The notes: a model not told the origin generated them from the sequence alone. DNA of 64,000 nt from Longimicrobiales bacterium (GCA_035461765.1 DATHUY010000024.1:26791-90790), one strand, 5' to 3'; shown: positions 18,711 to 27,870, counted from the first letter of the stretch. Program-made: numbers and translations.

Positions 18711-18887
18711 TCAGCTGCCGGCGTTCTGCACGCTGCCTGCGACGCTGTTGAACTTGTTGTTCAGGTTCGTGCCCAGCAGCGCCACCGAGACGATGATCAC
18801 GACCGCGATCAGGGCCACCATGAGGCCGTACTCGACTGCCGTTGCGCCCGACTCGTCGTTCCAGAACCGCTTCATCGCTGAAACCAT
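18711..18887 (-). CDS. flp: Flp-type major prepilin (first copy)
   Basis: 58 residues, the same length as the second copy. 'ESGATAVEYGLMVALIAVVIIVSVALLG' gives the prepilin cleavage site and the hydrophobic assembly helix; a polar tail (NNKFNSVAGSVQNAGS) follows, as in major Flp subunits. The ATG at 18887 has GGAGG five bases upstream, the best ribosome site in the locus; longer frames have no family likeness. It is first in the operon, which fits the most abundant product. Confidence 0.93.
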   Translation of the reverse strand: MVSAMKRFWNDESGATAVEYGLMVALIAVVIIVSVALLGTNLNNKFNSVAGSVQNAGS

Positions 18888-18999
18888 TGCATCCTCCGGC
18901 CAGTTGGCCTGTTGTGTTGGAGACAGGTGGGTGGTTCCTGTCCACCCTTCCTGGCGAGGCACCGGCACAATTGGTCCAGCGCCGTCGGGTGGTACCTGA

Positions 19000-19015
19000 G
19001 GCATGGCACGTGCCC
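19000..19015 (-). promoter_or_regulatory. Candidate sigma54 promoter for the flp-tad operon
   Basis: Read on the minus strand this is GGGCACGTGCCATGCC. It has the GG and GC of a -24/-12 promoter exactly ten bases apart and matches most of TGGCACGN4TTGCW. Transcription would start about 100 bases before flp. The core GGCACGTGCC is palindromic, so it could instead be a regulator site, and the plus strand also matches partly. Confidence 0.4.
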
Positions 19016-19184
19016 CGCATCGGGCCTTGGCGCATGTTGCCAAGTGACATGCACTTAGCAAGAATCAGCAGCCGGAAAGCGGGGCCCGTGACGCCCACCC
19101 TGTTCCAGTTCGGGACACACTCTCTGTAACACAATGGAGTGATCCGCGTGCTCGAGAGACGCGCACGGCCAGTCATTCGGCCTG

Positions 19185-20366
19185 GTGGTGCTGACGTACG
19201 CTATTTCCTTGTGGCTCCCGCGGGCACGGATATACTGTTGGCGCGTTCCGCCGAGCAGTTGCTCCACGCCGTCACGGTCATTGCCAGGGTTCCGCTTGCC
19301 GCCCAACACGAACAATCCGCTCCGCTTTGCGCGATTCGATTCCGGCCCCGGACGGACGGAGCGCCTGCTGGTCAGCGTTTTCATTGCGCTGGTCTGCACA
19401 TCGTTCTACTGGGGGGCGTCATCGTCACCGGATTACATCAGCGACATCGAGCAGGTGTGGCATGCGAGCGGAGCCATGCTTCGCGGGATGAATCCGTATT
19501 CGGTGGTCGGACCCGGTCTGCAGTTCGACATCGAATTTCCGCTGTACTATCCGTTGCCAACCATGCTCGCCTTCCTGCCGCTCGCGACGCTGCCGCTCGA
19601 GCTGGCGCAACTCGTCTTCACCTTCGCATCGGCATGCCTGCTGGCGTACGCGATCACTGTGAACGGCTGGCACCGGCTCCCGATCTTTCTCTCCGGATCG
19701 TATGTCGGAGCAATGGCTTCCGTGCAGTGGTCGCCCCTGCTCACAGCAGCCTTCGTGCTGCCGTGGCTGGGCCCGCTGTTGCTGTTGAAGCCGAATATCG
19801 GCGTCGCGATCGCAGCCGCTTCATCCGACCGCAGGCTGTTGAGGTGGTGTATTCTCGGCGGCGGTGCGCTTGTACTCCTCAGCCTCGTGGTGCAACCCTC
19901 ATGGCCGGTTGGCTGGCTGAGGCTCGTCCGCAGTGCCCCTCATTTCACGCCGCCTGTGCTGCTCCCGGGGGGGTTTCTTGTGCTCCTCGCACTGTCACGG
20001 TGGCGGAGGCCGGAGGCGCGGCTGCTCGTGGCGCTCGCATGCGTACCGCACACCACACTGGTGTATGAGGCCCTGCCGCTCATGCTGATCCCGAAGACAT
20101 GGAGGGAGAGTTTCCTGCTGGCCACTCTGTCATTCCTGGCGATGGTTCTGCAGGCTTACCTGGATAGCCGCGTCGCACCCGTGGACCCCGAGGTAATGGG
20201 TGCGTTTCAGGAATGGGTGACGACGGCCGGCATGCTCCTGATCGCGCTGATGTACCTCCCGGCAACCATTCTGATCCTCCGGCGCCCGAATGAAGGAGAT
20301 CTGCCAGCGTGGCTGATGCTGATCCGGCGTATGCCGTTGAAGCGTGTCGACCCGACTGGTACCTGA
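19185..20366 (+). CDS. GT87-like polytopic membrane protein
   Basis: Up to 393 residues with about nine membrane helices. 'SDIEQVWHASGAMLRGMNPYSVVGPG' and 'FPLYYPLPTMLAFLPLATLP' match the conserved first loop of the GT87 (DUF2029) polyprenol-linked mannosyltransferase-like family, whose members add sugars outside the inner membrane. The start is uncertain: the frame opens with GTG at 19185 without a ribosome site, and the first 35-40 residues look non-native. A TTG at 19296, just before the first helix, is plausible. It is divergent from the flp operon. Confidence 0.6.
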   Translation: MVLTYAISLWLPRARIYCWRVPPSSCSTPSRSLPGFRLPPNTNNPLRFARFDSGPGRTERLLVSVFIALVCTSFYWGASSSPDYISDIEQVWHASGAMLRGMNPYSVVGPGLQFDIEFPLYYPLPTMLAFLPLATLPLELAQLVFTFASACLLAYAITVNGWHRLPIFLSGSYVGAMASVQWSPLLTAAFVLPWLGPLLLLKPNIGVAIAAASSDRRLLRWCILGGGALVLLSLVVQPSWPVGWLRLVRSAPHFTPPVLLPGGFLVLLALSRWRRPEARLLVALACVPHTTLVYEALPLMLIPKTWRESFLLATLSFLAMVLQAYLDSRVAPVDPEVMGAFQEWVTTAGMLLIALMYLPATILILRRPNEGDLPAWLMLIRRMPLKRVDPTGT

Positions 20367-20386
20367 ACGGACCATGCCGTGACAGC

Positions 20387-20797
20387 TCAGGATCGTGCGC
20401 TTGAAGCGCCGTCCGCGGGCGGAGGAGAGGACTGGACTTCGACCACCGGTTTCCAGCTCAAACGGTCGCCCACCATCGTGTCGGTGGCTTCGATGGACCC
20501 GGCGGGGAGTTCGAGCGCAAAACGAGCGGCGCGGTAGATGGGCGTGCGGGTACCCGGACGCAGGCCGGCGTGCGCAGCCACTACGTTACCCGTTTCGTCG
20601 ATCAGGATCACATCCAGAGGAAAGCGCATCCAGTAGGTGTGCACGCCCCTGCACGGAGCCAGGAACAGACCCTCGCCGGCCCTGGGCGCGCGGCGGAACA
20701 GGAACCCGCGCATGCGTGCTCTGAGCGAATGGACGAGACGGATCCGCCCTCCCAGCACCTTCTGTCGGGACTCATTGACCACTCGGACGAAGCTCAT
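20387..20797 (-). CDS. DUF192 family protein
   Basis: 136 residues. The family core 'RARMRGFLFRRAP...GEGLFLAPCRGVHTYWMRFPLDVILID' and 'VVAAHAGLRPG...ALELPAG' is clear. DUF192 proteins form a small beta fold and are found alone or with secretion and pilus genes; no reaction is established. No signal peptide is visible here, unlike many members. The ATG overlaps the stop of a doubtful upstream small frame as ATGA (20794-20797). Confidence 0.8.
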   Translation of the reverse strand: MSFVRVVNESRQKVLGGRIRLVHSLRARMRGFLFRRAPRAGEGLFLAPCRGVHTYWMRFPLDVILIDETGNVVAAHAGLRPGTRTPIYRAARFALELPAGSIEATDTMVGDRLSWKPVVEVQSSPPPADGASSARS

Positions 20798-21000
20798 TCA
20801 GATTCCAGCCGACCCCGTGCTGCGTTCATGCGCTGCCTGCCGTCCTCGGCGGCTGCGCGGATTGTACGTACAAGTGTCGGACCGGACCGCTGTGGGGGCG
20901 GATTGCGTGCAGTCACATGGAAGGAGAGCAGCAGCCGCGCGCGGAACGGCGTGCTAATGTCCCGCGGCATTACATCGGGTGCTGTCGCGAAGTGAGACAC
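20794..21000 (-). CDS. Doubtful 68-aa small protein
   Basis: A GTG-started frame that fills the space between the response-regulator gene and the DUF192 gene and ends in an ATGA overlap with the latter. The sequence is basic, has no recognisable motif, no good ribosome site and no evident domain. The overlap is the only argument for it. It may equally be non-coding. Confidence 0.25.
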   Translation of the reverse strand: MSHFATAPDVMPRDISTPFRARLLLSFHVTARNPPPQRSGPTLVRTIRAAAEDGRQRMNAARGRLESE

Positions 21001-21024
21001 GGCGCGGTTCGGGCCGGGCGAGGT

Positions 21025-22404
21025 TCAACCGAAACCGGTGGTCAGTCCGTGCTTCTCGATGATGCGGTCGAGCCGACCTCGGGAAACGCGCAGGATCTCG
21101 GCGGCGCGGGACTTATGTCCGCCGGTACGGGCCAGCACGTGTTGAACGTAGGCTCGCTCCATGTCCGCGAGTGAAGCAAGCCCCTCCTGCAGCTCGGGTG
21201 GTGCTCCCGCGAGCGAGGTCGGGCTGGCGCTCTCGCCAACGTCGAAATCGTCAGGTCCGAGTAAGGTATCCTGAGCCAGCACCACGGCTCGCATGATGGT
21301 GTTCTCCAGCTCACGGACATTGCCGGGCCAGTCATGGTTCAGCAGAACGGCCATGGCCGCATCGCTGATCACGGGCACCTGCTTGCCAAGGGTCGCGGCG
21401 GCCTTGGCGGCCAGATGGCGCGCAAGGCGCGGTATGTCGCTGAGGCGTCTGCGCAGCGGCGGGACCTGGAGCTCGACCACGCGGAGCCGGAAGTAGAGGT
21501 CCTGCCGAAACGCGCCGGTGCGGGTCAGTTCTTCCACATTTCGATGTGTCGCCGCGATGATACGGGCGTCAGTGTGGCGCGCCGTCTCTCCCCCGACGGG
21601 ATAGAACTCCTTTTCCTGCAGCACGCGCAGCAGCTTGGCCTGGAAGGCGGGGCTGGTATCACCGATTTCGTCCAGCAGGATGGTTCCGGAAGACGCGAGC
21701 TCGAAGCGGCCGCGCCGGTCCGAGCTGGCGCCCGTAAAGGAACCTTTGAGGTGCCCGAACAACTCCGATTCCAGAAGCGGCTCTGGCAGGGCGGCGCAGT
21801 TGACGGTGATGAACGGCGCATGTTTCCGCGAGGAATTCTCGTGAATGGTACGCGCGACCAGCTCCTTTCCGGTGCCGGTCTCACCGCGGATAAGAACCGG
21901 AGCGTCGGTGCGCGCTACCCGCCCGACCAGCTTGTAGATCTCCAGCATCTGCGGGTCCCGTCCGACGAGGCGTCCGGTACCAGTCGGCATCTCGGGGACT
22001 TCGGGCGCGACTCTCGCCTCGCTCAGGAGTGCCTGATTGACCACTTCATCGAGCTCGTCGAGGTCGAGCGGCTTCATCAGGAAGTCCGTGGCACCGCCAG
22101 TCATGGCGTCCACCGCCAGCTGCATGTCGTCGTGCGCGGTAATGAGCACCACACGTGCGCCAGGGGACCGCTCCATCAGCGTGCTGAGCAGCTCCATTCC
22201 GCTCATTCCGCCCATGCGGATGTCCGAGATGATGAGATGGGGCTCGAAGTTGCTGAACCGGCTCAGTGCCTGCTCGGCGGAATCGCATGCCAGCACCTCG
22301 AAGCCGCTGCGACCGAGGTGGCGCTCCAGGGCGGCACGGTGGGCGGCATCGTCTTCCACTACCAGAATCCTGCGTGTCGCGGTGTCGCCGTTGCTTCTCG
22401 TCAT
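21025..22404 (-). CDS. NtrC-family sigma54 response regulator
   Basis: 459 residues: receiver domain (about 12-125, 'HLIISDIRMGGMSGMELL' with the phospho-Asp), AAA+ sigma54 activator domain (about 145-370) and a Fis-type helix-turn-helix (about 415-455). Walker A is GETGTGKE, and 'ESELFGHLKGSFTGA' gives a GSFTGA variant of the sigma54-contacting GAFTGA loop. All parts needed for sigma54 activation are present. It is coupled to the upstream kinase gene by an ATGA overlap at 22401-22404. Targets may include the flp-tad promoter 2 kb away or the polysaccharide operon; this is inference. Confidence 0.93.
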   Translation of the reverse strand: MTRSNGDTATRRILVVEDDAAHRAALERHLGRSGFEVLACDSAEQALSRFSNFEPHLIISDIRMGGMSGMELLSTLMERSPGARVVLITAHDDMQLAVDAMTGGATDFLMKPLDLDELDEVVNQALLSEARVAPEVPEMPTGTGRLVGRDPQMLEIYKLVGRVARTDAPVLIRGETGTGKELVARTIHENSSRKHAPFITVNCAALPEPLLESELFGHLKGSFTGASSDRRGRFELASSGTILLDEIGDTSPAFQAKLLRVLQEKEFYPVGGETARHTDARIIAATHRNVEELTRTGAFRQDLYFRLRVVELQVPPLRRRLSDIPRLARHLAAKAAATLGKQVPVISDAAMAVLLNHDWPGNVRELENTIMRAVVLAQDTLLGPDDFDVGESASPTSLAGAPPELQEGLASLADMERAYVQHVLARTGGHKSRAAEILRVSRGRLDRIIEKHGLTTGFG

Positions 22405-24140
22405 TTTGCATTCGCAGCTGTCATGGTTCGTTTCTCCGCCACCGTGTCACCGGGAGCTGCGAGAGGCAGCTCGAGCACGAATTCCGCTCCACTATCCCAT
22501 TCGGAGGCCGATTCATAGCGCAGCACACCGCCGCACTCCTGAACGGCGCGCACCGCGGTCGGCAGCCCCACCCCGTTGCCGGAGGCCTTCGTGGTGAAGA
22601 AGGGATCGAAAATGCGCTCGCGCAGATGGGGCGGCACTCCCGGTCCGGTGTCCGCGACGCGCAATTCGAATCGCGGTGCGCCTGCCTCATCCAGGATTCG
22701 GGTAGTGACGGCAACACGCCGTCTGGTACTCCCCTGCATGGCATCGACACTGTTCAGCAGGAGATTGATGACGATGCTGCGGAGGGACGCAGACGCCATC
22801 GCCACGTCGGACCGGGAAGCCTCCAGCCCCACTTCCACTTTTATGCCGCGCTCCGTGAACTTGCCTTGCATAACGCGCAGCGTCTCCTCGATAACGATGT
22901 GCGCGGTGCACGTGCCGCTCGCCCGCGATTCTGCGCGACCCACTTCGAGCACCGTCCTGACCACATCGTCGAGCCGCTGCAGCTCGGAGAGGCAGAGCCC
23001 GACGAGATGCTCACCATCCTCCGGCACTTTGCCCGTGCGCAGATCACGCCGCAGCATCTGCAGGTTCAGCCGGATCGAGCTGAGTGGATTGCGAATTTCG
23101 TGGGACAGATACGTCGCCAGCTCCCCGACGGCCGCCATGGCCCGGCTGACCTCGATCTGTCGCAGGCTGCTCGCAAGCCGGTCGGCCATCCGGCCCAGCG
23201 CCAGCGAGACCCGTCCGATCTCATCACCCGTCGGCGGCGGCAGCCATATGTCGAAGCGACCGTGGCCAATGGCGTCGGCAGCCGTCGATATGGCGGCGAG
23301 CCGCCTCATGTCACGCCGGATACCCGCCAGCACTACCACCAGCGCCGCCACGAGCACGGCGCCCATCAGACCGAAATACTGCCAGCGCAGGACGACAAAA
23401 GGCGCAGCGAACTCGCCGTAGTCGAGACTCACGACCGTGGTCCATGCGGGCGCCACCGCCCGCGCCGTCGTCAGGACGACCGGGTCGGTGCGAAAGTCAC
23501 TCAGATCGGCGGAGGCCGCCGTCCGGGGGGGCGCGGCGGCGTGTTCGATAACGCGGGCAGCCAGGGCTGCGGCCAGACCGTTCGGATCGTCGTTCGTGCT
23601 GATCGTGCAGCCCGGATCGAAGATCAGAGATCCGTCACCCGTGTTCATCACGGTTGTGAATCCGCGCTCGCCAAGGCGGGAGGCCACGGATGGCACGGCC
23701 GCAAAAAAATCCTCCACGCTCATCCGCGCACCGACTCTGAATGGCTTCCCGGCAGCATCGAGGAAGCGCACATCGAACGGCACGCTTCCGGCCGCACACG
23801 AACCCGGCAGCGGATCCTGCCCGCGGTCCGCCTGGCCCGCCCGGTAGATCAGCGCGTCGCCGGCGTAAACCTCGACCAGCGAATATCGCCCGGTCGGCGC
23901 GGGCAGCGCATCGACGGCACCCGCCGCAGCGGCGTAACCCAGTGCGCGCAGCTCCGCCTGGAGACCAGTGTGCCGCTGCTCGATGTCGCTCGCGACCTGC
24001 AGCGCCAGCGATCCCGCCCGCGACTCGAGCACGTAACGCAGCGCGCGCGTGGACTGGACGTAGTCACTCAGGCCGAAGACGGTGATCGTCAGGACGGCAA
24101 AGACGACGAACCAGCCGATGATCTTGCGGTGGAGGGACAT
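22401..24140 (-). CDS. Membrane sensor histidine kinase
   Basis: 579 residues: transmembrane helix (about 8-28), periplasmic sensor (about 30-245), second helix (about 250-272), HAMP (about 273-325), HisKA with 'LATYLSHEIRNPLSSIRLNLQ' (phospho-His) and an HATPase domain with 'SIVINLLLNSVDAMQGS', 'VADTGPGVPP' and 'ASGNGVGLPTAVRAV'. All the kinase boxes are intact. Its stop overlaps the start of the NtrC-type regulator, so the two form a cognate pair. It begins 161 bases after the end of the polysaccharide operon, on the same strand. Confidence 0.93.
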   Translation of the reverse strand: MSLHRKIIGWFVVFAVLTITVFGLSDYVQSTRALRYVLESRAGSLALQVASDIEQRHTGLQAELRALGYAAAAGAVDALPAPTGRYSLVEVYAGDALIYRAGQADRGQDPLPGSCAAGSVPFDVRFLDAAGKPFRVGARMSVEDFFAAVPSVASRLGERGFTTVMNTGDGSLIFDPGCTISTNDDPNGLAAALAARVIEHAAAPPRTAASADLSDFRTDPVVLTTARAVAPAWTTVVSLDYGEFAAPFVVLRWQYFGLMGAVLVAALVVVLAGIRRDMRRLAAISTAADAIGHGRFDIWLPPPTGDEIGRVSLALGRMADRLASSLRQIEVSRAMAAVGELATYLSHEIRNPLSSIRLNLQMLRRDLRTGKVPEDGEHLVGLCLSELQRLDDVVRTVLEVGRAESRASGTCTAHIVIEETLRVMQGKFTERGIKVEVGLEASRSDVAMASASLRSIVINLLLNSVDAMQGSTRRRVAVTTRILDEAGAPRFELRVADTGPGVPPHLRERIFDPFFTTKASGNGVGLPTAVRAVQECGGVLRYESASEWDSGAEFVLELPLAAPGDTVAEKRTMTAANAK

Positions 24141-24301
24141 CGGAGTGACGGTTTCTCCTCGGCCGAGGCCAAAGCCGCAGTACGAAACGCTTCGACGCGC
24201 TGCTCGGATTGCAGATTACATGGGACTCGCGGATAGCGGGTCCTGTCCGGGGGTGCCGCACAACATAATGCCAATCATTGCGTTATGCCAGAGAACGGCG
24301 G

Positions 24302-25954
24302 TCACCGTCCAACCCTGTATATGGTCACGCGACCCTCCTGTGACCGCCAGGCTTCGTGAAGAAAGTCCGGCCAGCGGCTGTTGAGCCGCTCGATCTGTTC
24401 ACGGAGTGGTATCCTCTCGCCAAAGAGCTCCAGATCCTCCAGAACAACGTGTGTAACGTGATGCTCGACAAGCAGGTTACGAAGAGTGTCCTCGCTTCCG
24501 AGTGCCCCCGCAGGCGCACCGGGAGCATAGTACAGGCGGTAGGGGTCAGCCGCGAAGGCCCTTATCCCTTTTCGACCGCTGTACAACGAGTAGATGGGGT
24601 CGAGGTTCGCGGCGATGACCGCGTTCGCCGGTGTGTTCCGTTCGATCCAGTCGACCCCCGCCAGTACTTCTCGCCCTTCCAGCCGTTCGGTGCGGCTGAT
24701 CGATACCGTGTTCCACCCCCCCGTATGCCATGTCGGGGGAATGTGCTGGCTCACTCCGAGCAGCAGCAGGGCGCCGGCGATAATTCGCCCGACCGTCACA
24801 GTCCACCGCGCACCCTCTGCGAGTGAGCGCGGTGCGAGCCCCAGCAGATAGACAGGCACCACGGGCACGACAAATCGGAGTGGTGGCCACATCCACAACA
24901 GCACAACCGCGACTGTACCCAGCAGCCATACTGCCGGTGCTGCGAGACGGCTTCTCAGCATTCCAAGGACACCCGCGACGGCAAGGACCATGACCATCAC
25001 GAGCAGCCAGGGAATCTGCAGGCCTGCCGGGAGGTTCCAGAGCCAGGCGGGAGCCAGAGCGAGAGCCGCGAGGTTGGTGCTGAGAACGTTGCCCAGAACG
25101 CTGACCCCGCCACTCAGGACATTCCAGCTCGAGTAGTTGCCGCTGGTGTAGTAGGCCAGAGTCGCATCGAGCGGACCGTCATGAGCGGATTGCCAGAGGA
25201 ACCACGGCAGGCAGAGACCCAGCCAGACCAGACCGAACGCGAATGCAGCATTGAGGCTTCGCCGTTGCCACAGCGTCACGGCCGCGGCAGGCAACAGAGT
25301 GAAGCCGATGGTCCGGGTATGGAACGCGAGAGAACAGACGACGGCCAGAAGGACGGCGCTACGCAGCGGCAAAGAACCACTCCCGCGGCCGATCCGCACC
25401 ATGAGCAGAATCGCCCAGGTGGATAGCGCTGCAAACAGCGTCTCCGAAAGCAGGTGCGTTCCCAGATAGAGCGTCAGTGGCGCCGCAAGCATCAGCAGTA
25501 TGATCCAGGTTGCGGCTTCCCTTCTGCCGAGCTCCTCCCCGATCAGCTTCCACAGCAGCCACATCCAGAGCCACATGGCGGCCCACGGCACGAGCCGCAG
25601 AAGAGGGAGATTCTCAGGGAAGTGCGGATATGCTTTCCAGACGAGGGCGAGCAGTGCAGGGAAAAGGACAGGATACTTCGTCTGCGGCAGCGGATCAGGA
25701 AGGCTTGCGATGGAATACCCGTCGCCCTCCGCCAGGGCGCGTGCCGTCACCAGGTAAACGGCGTCATCATGATAGCCTCCCGCGTACGACGACAGCAGAT
25801 CCGGCAGCTTGAGCGCCGTGATGGCGACAACGACGGTCGCGGCTGCCGCGCGGAAACGCCACGCATCTTTCGAGTCCTGCCCGCTCAGTGATGGCGCATC
25901 CGACTGCAGTTCCCGGGCGGATCGCGGCGGGACTGCGGCGTCCGCCGCCATCAC
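24302..25954 (-). CDS. GT-C type membrane glycosyltransferase-like protein
   Basis: 550 residues with about eleven hydrophobic helices and a C-terminal soluble part (about 420-550). The first external loop, 'GGYHDDAVYLVTARALAEGDGYSI', has the acidic pair typical of GT39/ArnT-like polyprenol-phosphate sugar transferases; 'PLPQTKYPVLFPALLALVW' follows, as in the family. It would move a sugar from a lipid carrier to an acceptor outside the inner membrane. The GTG start overlaps the DUF362 stop as GTGA (25951-25954), with an ATG three bases on. It is the last gene of the seven-gene run. Confidence 0.75.
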   Translation of the reverse strand: MMAADAAVPPRSARELQSDAPSLSGQDSKDAWRFRAAAATVVVAITALKLPDLLSSYAGGYHDDAVYLVTARALAEGDGYSIASLPDPLPQTKYPVLFPALLALVWKAYPHFPENLPLLRLVPWAAMWLWMWLLWKLIGEELGRREAATWIILLMLAAPLTLYLGTHLLSETLFAALSTWAILLMVRIGRGSGSLPLRSAVLLAVVCSLAFHTRTIGFTLLPAAAVTLWQRRSLNAAFAFGLVWLGLCLPWFLWQSAHDGPLDATLAYYTSGNYSSWNVLSGGVSVLGNVLSTNLAALALAPAWLWNLPAGLQIPWLLVMVMVLAVAGVLGMLRSRLAAPAVWLLGTVAVVLLWMWPPLRFVVPVVPVYLLGLAPRSLAEGARWTVTVGRIIAGALLLLGVSQHIPPTWHTGGWNTVSISRTERLEGREVLAGVDWIERNTPANAVIAANLDPIYSLYSGRKGIRAFAADPYRLYYAPGAPAGALGSEDTLRNLLVEHHVTHVVLEDLELFGERIPLREQIERLNSRWPDFLHEAWRSQEGRVTIYRVGR

Positions 25955-26940
25955 ACCGCCAGATGCTGAAATCTGTCGAGCAGTCGATACTTCTGACCGT
26001 ATGTGCTCACCTGCTCACCGATCTGCTCGATGCGGTCATCCTCCACATTCCCCAGGAAAGTGGCGCTAGTGCTCAGATACGCCATCTTCGTCGGATCGAG
26101 GCCCATGAGGCGCGCACCTGTCGCGTCAACTGCCACCGGGTCGGCGCCGAACACGAGCACGCCGCTATGGCGCGCGTCCCCCTGAATGGGACCGTTGCCT
26201 TCCATGCCGACGATGCCGTCGACGATGTTGAATCGTGGCACGTCCAGCGCAGCGTTGATGTCCATGATGCTGTTCTCGATGCCGTGCCAGTGCAGGACGT
26301 TCTTCGGCCAGCCGTAAACGGAGCCGGGGACGATGCCGAACATGTTCTTCATCGAGAGCGTGGCACCGGCCCACTTGTGAGTCTTGAGCTTCGGCATCGA
26401 CACGATCAGATCGGCATCGAGAACCGATTCCGGGAGATAGAGCGCACCGAGCCCGGTGAACGGTGTGCGAAGACCTGTCTTTCTGACACTGTCGGTGTTC
26501 AGATCCACGTATCGGGATCCGGCGTCGCGCATGGCGTAGCCCAGACCGGATGCGTCGAGCAGATACTCGTTGTCACGGCGATGGCCCGGCCCCTCAGCGA
26601 CAACCACCTCGCGCGCGCCGAGCTTCCGGAACGCTTCGACAGTCGCTGCGATGAGCGCAGGTTGCGTATTGATGACGCCGTTCGGATCGAACTCGACCAG
26701 GTTCGGCTTCAGCAGTACCCGGCGGTCGCGGACATCCAGGTCGAACAGGCGCAGACCGCGCAGCACGGTGTCGCCAAGTGCGTCGTCGTACTCGGCATGC
26801 GCCAGAATCGCGATCCGGGAGCGGTCAGGGCGAGAGAAGCGCGATGGATCGACCGTCGGCTGCTCTGGCGGGCTGCACCCCGCGGCTGCTCCGGCGGCGG
26901 CCATCGCTGAAACCTTCAGAAACTCGCGCCTGTCGATCAT
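25951..26940 (-). CDS. DUF362 family protein with Tat signal
   Basis: 329 residues. The N-terminus 'DRREFLKVSAMAAAGAAAGC' is a twin-arginine signal followed by a lipobox-like Cys, so a folded, possibly lipid-anchored, periplasmic protein is expected. The DUF362 core is seen in 'RVLLKPNLVEFD', 'VVVAEGPGHRR', 'VSMPKLKTHKWAGATLSMKNMFG' and 'GIVGMEGNGP'. No Fe-S ferredoxin tail (CxxCxxC) is present, unlike some members. The reaction is not known. It is coupled on both sides: ATGA with the toroid gene, GTGA with the GT-C gene. Confidence 0.85.
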   Translation of the reverse strand: MIDRREFLKVSAMAAAGAAAGCSPPEQPTVDPSRFSRPDRSRIAILAHAEYDDALGDTVLRGLRLFDLDVRDRRVLLKPNLVEFDPNGVINTQPALIAATVEAFRKLGAREVVVAEGPGHRRDNEYLLDASGLGYAMRDAGSRYVDLNTDSVRKTGLRTPFTGLGALYLPESVLDADLIVSMPKLKTHKWAGATLSMKNMFGIVPGSVYGWPKNVLHWHGIENSIMDINAALDVPRFNIVDGIVGMEGNGPIQGDARHSGVLVFGADPVAVDATGARLMGLDPTKMAYLSTSATFLGNVEDDRIEQIGEQVSTYGQKYRLLDRFQHLAV

Positions 26941-27863
26941 GGGGTCACGCGGAAGTGAGGCTGTCGTTCATCGAGCGCAAGCAGGGCAAACGCAGTAGTG
27001 CGGACTTCGCCATTGGAGACGAGCGCGGGCAGGCGCCCGCGCAGATCGTCGCGTTCAGCCGTGATATCGTGCCCATAGAGTTGCAGTGCAAGGATCGAGA
27101 GTGCAAGAACGAGCGAGGAACGATAGCCGGAGAGCATCTGCCGCAGTACCGCGATGCTCGGCTCGGTGACCCCCTCGATCCGGTGATCCTGCAGTGCGAT
27201 GAGCGCGAGCGCCGTCGTATCAGGATAAGGCGACAGGTCGAATCCCAGAACTGCCTTGTTGCCGTAGTTCCAGCCGCCGCCGCGACACATCCGGTCGGCC
27301 AGCAGTCGGTGCGCCTCCTCGATGCGGTCGCGAGTGGGGCGTTGCGGCAGGGTCGAGCGTACCTCCTTCAGCGCCAGCAGTGCCCACGATGTCGGCTCCA
27401 CCCACGGGGACGTGCCGTCAGCCCAGGGCCAGCCGAGAAGCTCGGGGTCCTGATCGACGAGCGGTGGTGCTGACGACAGGCGCATGATGATCCGCTGCAG
27501 GAACGTAGGACCGCGGCTGCGGTTGGCGAGCAGCCATCGCGCTCCGCGCTCCGCATGCCCCCCGTCGGCCGCCGCACGGGCGAGTGCAAACGATGCCACG
27601 CTGGTCATCCAGCTGCTGTCGGGCACCTGCTCGCTCATCGGCCAGCTGCCGTCCGCGCGCTGGCTCGTTCGCAGCCAGGCGATGCCGCCCCTCAGATGAG
27701 GTGCGGCGTCGTCAACTGCATTCTGCCATGCGTTGAGAGCGAGCACGGCGAGCGCTGTGCACTCCGTGTTTGCGGGTGCGCCGCGCCGCCAGCCCCAGCC
27801 GCCCTGTCCGTTCTGCACCGCTGTCAGTGCCGCCAGGGCGGCAGCAATGTCGTTCGACTGCAC
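26937..27863 (-). CDS. Alpha/alpha-toroid protein with prenyltransferase/squalene-cyclase repeats
   Basis: 308 residues from a GTG at 27863, placed seven bases after the previous stop; longer frames run into the barrel gene and have no family likeness. Repeats include 'QNGQGGWGWRRGAPANTECTALAVLAL', 'SQRADGSWPMSEQVPDSSW' and 'CRGGGWNYGNKAVLG', the QW-type repeats of (alpha/alpha)6 toroids. The DxDD motif of squalene cyclases is not visible, and neither is a signal peptide. It is thus more likely a binding or cofactor-free toroid than a terpene cyclase. It is coupled to DUF362 by ATGA (26937-26940). Confidence 0.7.
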   Translation of the reverse strand: MQSNDIAAALAALTAVQNGQGGWGWRRGAPANTECTALAVLALNAWQNAVDDAAPHLRGGIAWLRTSQRADGSWPMSEQVPDSSWMTSVASFALARAAADGGHAERGARWLLANRSRGPTFLQRIIMRLSSAPPLVDQDPELLGWPWADGTSPWVEPTSWALLALKEVRSTLPQRPTRDRIEEAHRLLADRMCRGGGWNYGNKAVLGFDLSPYPDTTALALIALQDHRIEGVTEPSIAVLRQMLSGYRSSLVLALSILALQLYGHDITAERDDLRGRLPALVSNGEVRTTAFALLALDERQPHFRVTP

Positions 27864-27870
27864 GTCGCGT

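Noticed and set aside
18711..19061. 116-aa form of the first Flp protein
   Set aside because: The first 58 codons have no prepilin likeness; the ATG at 18887 has an ideal ribosome site.
22266..24236. 656-codon plus-strand frame
   Set aside because: Antisense to the histidine kinase gene, whose boxes are all intact.
26937..27863. Toroid protein as a true squalene/terpene cyclase
   Set aside because: Too short (308 residues) and no DxDD motif is visible, so only the fold is claimed.
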